Source: Bacilli bacterium
GTDB lineage: Bacteria; Bacillota_I; Bacilli_A; RF39; UBA660
NCBI GenBank assembly: GCA_017512495.1
Contig: JAFWGF010000013.1
Span: 1 to 33,713, forward strand
Reading direction: 5' to 3'
DNA: 33,713 nucleotides
Shown here: piece by piece, positions 27,718 to 33,713 of the stretch
How the letters are laid out: the number at the start of each line of letters is the position of its first letter
How positions within the stretch are numbered: position 1 is the stretch's first letter
The notes under the pieces: generated by a model
Database searches by the model: none
What the model saw: only the letters and a program-made list of their open reading frames with translations
What the model was told of the DNA's origin: nothing
Position numbers and translations under genes: made by a program

Positions 27718-28077
27718 ATGAAATATAACTTTGATATTAATAATAGAGCTTTTAATGCTATTAAAAATAAAACAAAAAGAGTAGAAATTAGAGCAACTAA
27801 ATTAGGTGAAAATCATTTTGACTATGGCATTCTAAAAAGTGGAGATGAAATTGAATTTAAATCATATGATGGTGAAATAATTAATTGCGTAGTTGGTGAT
27901 GTTAATCATTATGATTCAATTGAAGAATTATTAACATTAGAAGGAACGAGATATACTTTATCGTCAACAAATGATTTTAAAGCAGGTGTTAAGTCAATTA
28001 ATAGTATAAATGGCTACGAGGAAGCAATAAAAGTTAATGGTGTGTATGCTATACATATTACACCAATAGAAAAATAA
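27718..28077 (+). CDS. ASCH/PUA-like domain protein
   Basis: 119 residues, a single compact domain. Visible are F-x-x-I-K-N-K-T-K-R-V-E-I-R (residues 12-25), L-K-S-G-D-E-I-E-F, a V-x-D-V-x-x-Y-D-S-I-E-E-L-L segment and G-Y-E-E-A-x-x-V-N-G-V-Y-A-I-x-I at the end, all typical of the ASCH family. ASCH domains are PUA-like folds thought to bind RNA; some are nucleases or amidohydrolases. The target is unknown. It lies between ppdK-tail copies B and C. Confidence 0.8.
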   Translation: MKYNFDINNRAFNAIKNKTKRVEIRATKLGENHFDYGILKSGDEIEFKSYDGEIINCVVGDVNHYDSIEELLTLEGTRYTLSSTNDFKAGVKSINSINGYEEAIKVNGVYAIHITPIEK

Positions 28078-28104
28078 ATTATAATAAGTCATTTCAGTCT
28101 TAAT

Positions 28105-28193
28105 CGCCCCGAACTTGCCTATAGTACAAGCCGCAATTAAAAATAAGGGGTCAAAGTAACCGAATAAAGGACTAGAGTAAACTAGTCTTTTTT
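28105..28193 (+). repeat. ppdK-tail repeat, copy C
   Basis: Reads APNLPIVQAAIKNKGSK-stop (stop 28157-28159), then a GACTAG terminator. It differs from A/B after AAIK (NKGSK) and has the insert GGGGTCAAAGTAACC. From CAAG at 28127, 62 of 67 bases equal copy D, so C and D form a closer pair. Confidence 0.8.
28166..28193 (+). terminator. Terminator in copy C (ASCH unit)
   Basis: Stem AAAGGACTAG / CTAGTCTTTT (28166-28175 / 28182-28191, one G-T pair), T's to 28193. Confidence 0.85.
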
Positions 28194-28196
28194 ATG

Positions 28197-28210
28197 TTAC
28201 AAAACTGTAA
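28197..28210 (+). promoter_or_regulatory. BceR-type operator before the response regulator
   Basis: TTACA-AAAC-TGTAA, an exact match to the TnACA-N4-TGTAA box of BceR-like regulators. It lies immediately upstream of the promoter with -10 TGA-TATAAT (28234-28239), so the system should activate its own regulator. Confidence 0.8.
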
Positions 28211-28233
28211 TGTTAGAATAATTATATAAATGA

Positions 28234-28252
28234 TATAATGTATTTAGGTGAT
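28234..28252 (+). promoter_or_regulatory. -10 box and RBS of the response regulator gene
   Basis: Extended -10 TGA-TATAAT (hexamer 28234-28239), 6 nt, AGGTGAT at 28246-28252, 5 nt, ATG. The -35 region is poor, as expected for a promoter that needs an activator. Confidence 0.65.
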
Positions 28253-28257
28253 TTTCT

Positions 28258-28920
28258 ATGAAAAAAATAATGATAGTAGAAGATGATAAGACAATTGCAG
28301 AAGAATTATTGTTTCTCTTGAATAATTCTGATTATGAAGGAATTATATTAAAAGATTTTGAAAATTCTAAAAAAGAAATATTAGCTGCTAATCCAGATTT
28401 AATACTACTTGATATAAACATTCCTTATTTAAATGGTGAATTATTATTAAAAGAAATAAGAAAAGAATCTAATATTCCTGTAATAATGGTTACTAGTAAA
28501 GAAAGTGAAGCAGATGAAGTAATTTCTTATTCATATGGAGCTGATGATTATATTACAAAACCTTATAATCCAACAATTCTTTTACTAAAAATTAATGCAC
28601 TACTAAAAAGATGTGAAAATAATAAAAGTATGATTACCTATAAGGATATTGTTTTTGATATAGGAAAAGGTATAGTAAAAAGAAATGATAAAGAAATAAT
28701 ATTAACAAAAAATGAAATTATAATTTTTAATTTATTATTAAGCAATAAAGATAGAATTGTTACTAAGGATGAACTTATGACAGATCTATGGAATAATGAT
28801 GAATACATTAATGAAAATGCTTTAACAGTTAATATTAGTAGATTAAGATCTAAATTATCTGATTTAGGTTATGAAGATATTATAGAAACAAGAAAAGGAA
28901 TAGGGTATAGAATAGTATGA
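28258..28920 (+). CDS. OmpR-family response regulator, BceR-like
   Basis: 220 residues. Receiver domain with phospho-acceptor Asp52 (LLDINIP), acidic Asp9/Asp10 and Lys101 in YITKPY; OmpR-type winged-helix DNA-binding domain at about 125-220 with V-T-K-D-E-L-M-x-x-L-W and the final R-K-G-I-G-Y-R. First gene of a regulator-kinase-ATPase-permease cluster, the layout of BceRSAB systems that detect and counter peptide antibiotics such as bacitracin or nisin. Two BceR-type boxes lie in the cluster (28197 and 29915). The start overlap with the kinase is ATGA. Confidence 0.92.
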   Translation: MKKIMIVEDDKTIAEELLFLLNNSDYEGIILKDFENSKKEILAANPDLILLDINIPYLNGELLLKEIRKESNIPVIMVTSKESEADEVISYSYGADDYITKPYNPTILLLKINALLKRCENNKSMITYKDIVFDIGKGIVKRNDKEIILTKNEIIIFNLLLSNKDRIVTKDELMTDLWNNDEYINENALTVNISRLRSKLSDLGYEDIIETRKGIGYRIV

Positions 28921-29933
28921 AATATAGAGATTATTTAAAAGATAACTTAGTGGGTATCATAATATATTTAAGTACAATTATATTAATTGTGCTTATTCTT
29001 AATGCTTTTAAAATGCCTATATTTGTATCAATTATATGTTTCTGTATATTTATTATTTGTGGTATTTCAATCATTACAATAAGTTATATAAAAAAGAATA
29101 GTTTTTATAAGAACTATCTTTCTAATTTAGAAAAATTATCTAAGAAATATTTAATACTAGAAACAATACCTGAGCCTAATACATATGAGGAAAAGATTCT
29201 AGTAAATTCATTATATGATATTAATAAATCTATGATTGAAAACATAAATGAATATCAAAGAAGTACAATAGAGTTTAAAGAATTTGTTGAATTATGGATT
29301 CATGAAGTAAAGATTCCAATATCTAGTATGGTATTAAAATGTCATAATAATAAAGAAAAATATGACAAGGCATTCCTTAGTTTAATTAGAAGATTAGATA
29401 ATCAAATAGATGAAGTTTTATATTATGTAAGAAGTGAAAATACGGAAAAAGATTTCTCCATCACAGAAGTATCTTTAAAAGAGGTAATAAGAAATGTTGG
29501 CTTAAAGAATAAAGATGATTTACTTGAAAATAACATAGATTTTATTACTGATCTAAAAAATATAAAAATATGTACTGATAAAAAATGGTTAGAATTTATT
29601 ATTAATCAAATTATAAATAATAGTATTAAATATAAAAAAGATAAAGAATCTAGTATTAAGATTCGTACTACTGAGTATGATGAAAAGACAGTTTTAGAAA
29701 TCTATGATAATGGTATAGGAATTCCTTCTAAAGATATAAAAAGAGTATTTGATAAGTCTTTTACTGGGACAAATGGAAGAGAAAAAGTTAAGTCTACAGG
29801 TATGGGATTATATATTGTTAAAAAGTTATGCGATAAACTGGGACATTCTATTTTTATTGAAAGTAAAGAAAAAGAGTATACAAAAGTATTATTAGAATTT
29901 GGTAAAAATGAGTATTACAAAATTGTAAGATAA
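28917..29933 (+). CDS. Intramembrane-sensing histidine kinase, BceS-like
   Basis: 338 residues. Two membrane helices (about 11-30 and 34-56) are joined by a very short outer loop, so the kinase cannot bind the drug itself; in BceS-type systems it takes its signal from the ABC transporter. Phospho-acceptor His129 in [12 protein letters not shown], followed by the ATPase domain with INNSIKY (N box), DNGIGIP and TGMGLYIV. Its last codons contain the second BceR-type box. Confidence 0.92.
   Translation: MKYRDYLKDNLVGIIIYLSTIILIVLILNAFKMPIFVSIICFCIFIICGISIITISYIKKNSFYKNYLSNLEKLSKKYLILETIPEPNTYEEKILVNSLYDINKSMIENINEYQRSTIEFKEFVELWIHEVKIPISSMVLKCHNNKEKYDKAFLSLIRRLDNQIDEVLYYVRSENTEKDFSITEVSLKEVIRNVGLKNKDDLLENNIDFITDLKNIKICTDKKWLEFIINQIINNSIKYKKDKESSIKIRTTEYDEKTVLEIYDNGIGIPSKDIKRVFDKSFTGTNGREKVKSTGMGLYIVKKLCDKLGHSIFIESKEKEYTKVLLEFGKNEYYKIVR
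29915..29928 (+). promoter_or_regulatory. BceR-type operator before the transporter genes
   Basis: TTACA-AAAT-TGTAA, an exact TnACA-N4-TGTAA box lying across the end of the kinase gene. A possible promoter AAGACA-17-TAAAAT (29949-29977) follows before ATG 30001. Confidence 0.78.
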
Positions 29934-30000
29934 TGCAATATTAGAAAAAAGACAAAATAATCTTCTTTTAATAAAATGGTATTAGAAAAGGAGAAAGAAT

Positions 30001-30768
30001 ATGGCAAAAATATTAAAAGTTAAAAACGTAGAAAAGTACTATGGTACTAAAACTAGTTTAACAAAAGCAATTAACGATATTTCATTTGAAGTAGAGAAGG
30101 GTGAATTCGTTGCTATCATGGGAGCTAGTGGATCGGGAAAAACTACATTACTAAATTGTATATCTACCATTGATAAAGTAACTGCAGGTGAAATATATGT
30201 AGATGGAGAGAATATTACGAAATTAAAAGGTAATAAATTGAATAAGTTTAGAAGAGATAAATTAGGTTTTATATTTCAAGATTTTAATTTATTAGATACA
30301 TTAACAGGATATGAAAATATATCATTATCTTTAGCAATCCAAAATGTTCCTTATCATGAACAAAAGGAAAGGATAGAAGACATAGCTTCTAAATTAGGTA
30401 TTACAAAGATACTAAACAAGTATCCTTATCAAATGAGTGGAGGAGAAAAACAAAGAATTGCTTCAGCAAGAGCTATTATTACGAATCCTAGTTTAGTTCT
30501 TGCGGATGAACCTACTGGAGCATTAGATTCTAAATCTTCCAAACAATTACTTAATAGTTTTGAATACTTAAATAAAGATCTAAATTCAACAATACTCATG
30601 GTTACTCATGATGCATTTACTGCAAGTTATGCTACTCGTGTAATATTCATAAAAGATGGTAAAATTTTTAATGAATTAAATAAAGGAGAACTGTCTCGAA
30701 AAGAGTTCTTTAATCAAATAATTGATGTTGTCACTCTACTTGGGGGTGAAATGAACGATGCTTTATAA
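30001..30768 (+). CDS. ABC transporter ATPase, BceA-like
   Basis: 255 residues. Walker A GASGSGKTT (41-49), Q-loop in IFQDFN, signature MSGGEKQR (145-152), Walker B LVLADE ending at Glu170, and the D-loop ALDS. The MacB/BceA type is shown by the K-L-x-x-F-R-R-x-x-L-G-F-I-F-Q-x-F-N stretch. It powers the BceB-like permease, whose gene overlaps its end by 11 bases. AAAGGAGAAAG is its ribosome binding site, and the BceR-type box upstream allows induction separate from the regulator pair. Confidence 0.93.
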   Translation: MAKILKVKNVEKYYGTKTSLTKAINDISFEVEKGEFVAIMGASGSGKTTLLNCISTIDKVTAGEIYVDGENITKLKGNKLNKFRRDKLGFIFQDFNLLDTLTGYENISLSLAIQNVPYHEQKERIEDIASKLGITKILNKYPYQMSGGEKQRIASARAIITNPSLVLADEPTGALDSKSSKQLLNSFEYLNKDLNSTILMVTHDAFTASYATRVIFIKDGKIFNELNKGELSRKEFFNQIIDVVTLLGGEMNDAL

Positions 30769-32740
30769 TTTATCTCTTAAAAATATAAAGAAGAGTTTTA
30801 AAGACTATGCAATATACTTTGTAACTTTAATTCTAGGAGTTTGTATATTCTATTTATTTAATTCAATGGATTCACAAACTGCTATCTTAGAAGTTACTTC
30901 AAGACAAAGTGAAATGATTGATTTACTAGAACAAATATTATCTTATATATCAGTATTTGTATCATTCATATTAGGATTTTTAATTATATATGCCTCTAGA
31001 TTTTTAATTAAGAAAAGAAATAAAGAATTTGGTGTCTATATGACTCTAGGAATGTCCAAGAGGAAAATATCTTTACTGCTTTTGATTGAAACATTTATTA
31101 TTGGTTTAATATCACTTGCTTTCGGTTTATTATTAGGAATCGTATTATCACAAATAACCAGTATTTTTGTTGCTAATTTATTTGAAGCTAATATGTCAAA
31201 ATTCACTTTCAATTTTTCCAAAACTGCATTATTTAAGACAATATTATATTTTGGTATTATTTATTTTATTGTTATGATATTTAATACTATCATAATAAAT
31301 AAAAACAAATTGATAGACTTATTACAAGCTAGCAAGAAACAAGAAAAGATTCGAATAAAGAGTTCTATGATAAGCGTTATTCTATTTTTTATTTCGGTTT
31401 TAATGCTAGGATCAGCTTACTACATGGTTACCGCTGGTGTTAATGATTTACTAAAATATGATGTGAGTATTCTTTTAGTACCTATTTTATTGGGGACAGT
31501 TGGAACAATATTATTCTTTTATTCAGTAGCGGGTATGAGTTTAAAGATAATTTCTAAATGTCATAATTTGTATTCAAAAAAATTAAATACATTTGTGTTT
31601 AAACAAATCAACAGTAAGATTAATACAATGGTAATATCTATTTCTATCATTTGTTTAATGTTATTTGTCACACTATGTTTATTAACAAGTGCATTTACCA
31701 TTAAGGATTATTTTAATAATTCAATTAATACTTATGCTCCGGTAGATTATCAGATTGTTAGTATCAATCAAAATGTAAGAGTTACTGAATTCTTAGAAGA
31801 TACATTTGTAAAAGAAAATACAAAAGATAATTTAGTAGTTTCTGAATATTATGATGAGAATTTTGATTATGCTAAATCATTGGGTAAAGTATATGAACAG
31901 ATTAAACAAGAATATTCATACATTCAGTTTGATTCCCCTGTATATATTATGAGTGAGGCAGATTACAATAAACTAGCCAGACTATTAAAGATTGATACAG
32001 TAACTATTCAAGATGATGAATACGCAATTGTTTCTAATTATAATACTGATATTTATGAATCAGTACTTAAAAGTAATAGTACGATGATAATATTTAATCA
32101 CGAATTAAAACCATATAAAAAATTAATAAATGGTTTTGTTAATATTTCAGGTAATCCAGCTAATTTGGGATTTTTTGTAGTAAGTGACCAAATTATTGAA
32201 AAAGATCATTTAAAATATGAAATTCTTTCAGGTAACTATAATTCAAAAGATCAAAAAATAATTGATAAATTAGAAGAAAAAGTAAAAAAATTTCATACTG
32301 AAGAGACTCTAATAAAAGATACCAGATATGAAATTGAAATAAGTGCTGCAGGATTAACGGCTATAATTACATTCATTGGTTTATATTTAGGAATCATTTT
32401 TTTGATATCATCATCAGCTATACTTGCTTTAAAAGAATTATCTGATTGTATAGATGATAAGAAGAAATATAAAATATTAAGACAAATAGGTGCAGATGAA
32501 AAAGAGATTAATAAAGCACTATTTATGCAAACTTTTATATTCTTTATGATGCCACTTTCTATTGCTGTAATCCATACAATATTTGGATTAAAGTTTTGTG
32601 AATGGATATTAAAATCTTTAGGAATTACTAGTATATTAAATGGATCTTATATTACTTTTATATTTTTGATTTTGATTTATGGAATATATTTCATAATCAC
32701 ATATTTATGTAGTAAAAATATTATTAGAGAAAGAATATAA
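30758..32740 (+). CDS. FtsX-type ABC permease, BceB-like
   Basis: 660 residues, the typical BceB size. Ten predicted membrane helices: one near 16-34, a pair at about 55-80 and 105-135, more to about 310, then a large outer domain of roughly 200 residues (about 320-520, which in BceB-like proteins binds the peptide antibiotic or its lipid complex), then the last three. The FtsX-like part shows K-K-R-N-K-E-F-G-V-Y-M-T-L-G-M, then a second K-K-K-Y-K-I-L-R-Q-I-G-A. No substrate can be read from the sequence. Confidence 0.9.
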   Translation: MLYNLSLKNIKKSFKDYAIYFVTLILGVCIFYLFNSMDSQTAILEVTSRQSEMIDLLEQILSYISVFVSFILGFLIIYASRFLIKKRNKEFGVYMTLGMSKRKISLLLLIETFIIGLISLAFGLLLGIVLSQITSIFVANLFEANMSKFTFNFSKTALFKTILYFGIIYFIVMIFNTIIINKNKLIDLLQASKKQEKIRIKSSMISVILFFISVLMLGSAYYMVTAGVNDLLKYDVSILLVPILLGTVGTILFFYSVAGMSLKIISKCHNLYSKKLNTFVFKQINSKINTMVISISIICLMLFVTLCLLTSAFTIKDYFNNSINTYAPVDYQIVSINQNVRVTEFLEDTFVKENTKDNLVVSEYYDENFDYAKSLGKVYEQIKQEYSYIQFDSPVYIMSEADYNKLARLLKIDTVTIQDDEYAIVSNYNTDIYESVLKSNSTMIIFNHELKPYKKLINGFVNISGNPANLGFFVVSDQIIEKDHLKYEILSGNYNSKDQKIIDKLEEKVKKFHTEETLIKDTRYEIEISAAGLTAIITFIGLYLGIIFLISSSAILALKELSDCIDDKKKYKILRQIGADEKEINKALFMQTFIFFMMPLSIAVIHTIFGLKFCEWILKSLGITSILNGSYITFIFLILIYGIYFIITYLCSKNIIRERI

Positions 32741-32767
32741 TATTCAAAAGATAAAATATGATTTGCT

Positions 32768-32788
32768 TAAGCATGCTAGTAATGCTTA
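32768..32788 (+). terminator. Weak hairpin after the permease gene
   Basis: TAAGCAT / ATGCTTA stem with a 7-nt loop, followed by TTGTATTT. A poor terminator; read-through to copy D is possible. Confidence 0.35.
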
Positions 32789-32954
32789 TTGTATTTAAAT
32801 TGTAACCCCCCTGTAACTGCAGTATCTAAAACAAGAGATTGTTTATATAATTAATTAGCCGTAAAAAATAAAATAATATAAAAAAGAAATATATATTTAA
32901 TTCCAATTTTTTAAAAGATTTTTGTGTTATATGATCTAATTTAACTCTTTAGCT

Positions 32955-33047
32955 ATAACCCCTCTATGCAAATGGCGGTTCAAGCTGCAATTAAAAGTAA
33001 GGGGTCAAAGTAACCAAATAAAGGACTAGAGAAATCTAGTCTTTTTT
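32955..33047 (+). repeat. ppdK-tail repeat, copy D
   Basis: Reads NPSMQMAVQAAIKSKGSK-stop (stop 33011-33013), then GGGGTCAAAGTAACC spanning that stop and a GACTAG terminator. Nearly identical to copy C; together they enclose the BceRSAB-like module. Confidence 0.8.
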
Positions 33048-33048
33048 T
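33020..33048 (+). terminator. Terminator in copy D
   Basis: GACTAGA / TCTAGTC (33024-33030 / 33035-33041) closed by a GAAA tetraloop, extended by A-T pairs, with T's to 33048. Confidence 0.88.
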
Positions 33049-33153
33049 GCTCGCAAAACAAATAATATTGCGTACTCTTTCAACTCTATTAACTCTGTGG
33101 ATACAATTGCATAATTTTATATTATAATCAATTTTGAATAGAGGAGGAAAAAA

Positions 33154-33713
33154 ATGAATCAAGAAAAAATAGGAAGATTTATTGCTGAGTTACGAAAAGA
33201 AAATAATATGACTCAACAAGAATTGGCTGATAAACTAAATATTACGGATAGAGCTATTTCACATTGGGAAAATGGACGATCTATGCCCGATGCAGGAGTT
33301 ATATTAGAGTTATGTAAGATATTGAATATTAATGTCAATGAACTATTATCGGCTAAAAAAATTAAGGAAGAAAATTACAATGAACGAGCAGAAGAAAGTC
33401 TATTGGAAATGAGACGAGAAATAGAAACTCAAAACAAGAGAATTCTCACTTTAAATAAAATTATAATAAATCTAGCCATTATTATATTTGTAGTAATTGG
33501 GCTTGCAGCAACATTTATTGAAATGTCCATGTTAATAAGAAATATTATTTTTGCAGTCGATCTTGTAATGCTAATTTTAGTTGGATTTTTCACACTTAAC
33601 ATTTTACAAAAAACAGGATATTACGAATGTCAGGAATGTAAGCACCAATATATTCCACGTTATACTCAAATGTTTTTTAGTATGAGTGGAATAACTAACA
33701 CAAATTGGCGTAT
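33154..33713 (+). CDS. HTH (XRE) regulator with two membrane segments and possible zinc ribbon, 3' end outside window
   Basis: Open to the right edge; 186 codons visible. ATG 33154 follows GAGGAGG. Residues about 5-60 are an XRE-type helix-turn-helix (M-T-Q-Q-E-L-A-D-K-L, then I-S-H-W-E-N-G-R-S-M-P-D, then L-N-I-N-V-N-E-L-L). A charged helix (75-105) leads to two hydrophobic segments (about 107-126 and 131-150). Then Y-E-C-Q-E-C-K-H: one CxxC, perhaps half of a zinc ribbon continuing past the edge. Membrane-bound XRE regulators of this build occur in Bacillota; the target is unknown. It lies just after copy D and so may belong to the same accessory zone. Confidence 0.82.
   Translation, partial: MNQEKIGRFIAELRKENNMTQQELADKLNITDRAISHWENGRSMPDAGVILELCKILNINVNELLSAKKIKEENYNERAEESLLEMRREIETQNKRILTLNKIIINLAIIIFVVIGLAATFIEMSMLIRNIIFAVDLVMLILVGFFTLNILQKTGYYECQECKHQYIPRYTQMFFSMSGITNTNWR

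Larger units (their letters stand above)
27621..27720 (+). repeat. ppdK-tail repeat, copy B
   Basis: Reads in one frame as ...GAVVQAAIKVKNN-stop (27619-27660), then the GACTAG terminator, TATGGTATAAT and AGGTGAT, ending at the ASCH gene ATG. The frame can be followed a little upstream as FTIPN, where ppdK has FRVPI. It has no start codon of its own and is a 3' remnant. Confidence 0.8.
32741..33153 (+). other. 413-base gene-free stretch
   Basis: Holds a weak hairpin (32768-32788), a pair of TGTAAC direct repeats one helical turn apart (32801-32817), an AT-rich segment (about 32840-32940) with nothing I can name, ppdK-tail copy D (32955-33047) with its terminator, and the probable promoter of the next gene (TATAAT at 33123-33128, poor -35). 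No RNA gene was recognised. Confidence 0.6.

Noticed and set aside
26724-33047. ppdK-tail repeats as a CRISPR array or insertion-sequence ends
   Set aside because: Spacing is irregular (0.5-4.9 kb), the repeats are coding remnants plus terminators, and no cas or transposase gene is present.
32980-33162. 60-residue minus-strand frame across copy D
   Set aside because: It runs through a terminator and the promoter and start of the next gene; the repeat reads as a ppdK tail on the plus strand.

Overview
The window is very AT-rich and reads as a chromosomal segment of a low-GC Gram-positive bacterium (Bacillota, class Bacilli). TGA is used as a stop (for example at the ends of the topoisomerase IV subunit B, rsmD and response-regulator genes) and tryptophan is TGG, so the code is the standard bacterial one and not the Mycoplasma code. 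The mix of a ylbD-ylbE-ylbF-rsmD block, an HrcA/CIRCE heat-shock operon, RNase HIII, PPDK, Cna_B/sortase surface proteins and large exported proteins starting with a 'KGFAIST' pilin-like segment suggests an uncultured host-associated (gut-type) Bacilli lineage. That placement is inference.

Layout, left to right. (1) 1-3300: the 3' part of a giant Cna_B-repeat surface protein with a PxTG-type cell-wall anchor, then its probable class B-like sortase. (2) 3347-8434: parE, a small membrane-anchored protein gene, and parC in one unit. (3) 8467-9877: ylbD, ylbE, ylbF-like and rsmD. (4) 9906-11800: an exported glycine-rich/ricin-like protein with a pilin-like N-terminus. (5) 11808-16544: hrcA-grpE-dnaK-dnaJ behind a promoter carrying two CIRCE operators. 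(6) 16584-18722: a large exported repeat protein. (7) 18735-20483: a divergent thymidylate synthase and a DUF975 membrane protein. (8) 22954-20482, minus strand: two proteins made of mTERF-like 35-residue repeats followed by RNase HIII. (9) 22976-24063: divergent cvpA and trxA. (10) 24065-26792: ppdK. (11) 26724-33047: an accessory zone in which four copies (A-D) of the ppdK 3' end plus its terminator separate three inserts: an S51 peptidase gene, an ASCH-domain gene, and a complete BceRSAB-type peptide-antibiotic sensing/efflux module with its own BceR-type boxes. (12) 33154 to the right edge: a truncated HTH regulator with membrane segments and a possible zinc ribbon.

The most unusual points are the mTERF-like repeat proteins in an operon with RNase HIII; the serial ppdK-3'-end repeats, which look like footprints of repeated insertion at one gene end; and a stereotyped gene start, -10 box, about 6 nt, AGGTGAT, 3 nt, ATG, which implies transcripts that begin at or next to the Shine-Dalgarno sequence. 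Housekeeping functions (topology, protein folding, rRNA methylation, nucleotide and pyruvate metabolism) alternate with surface and defence modules. No tRNA, rRNA, CRISPR array or transposase gene was recognised.
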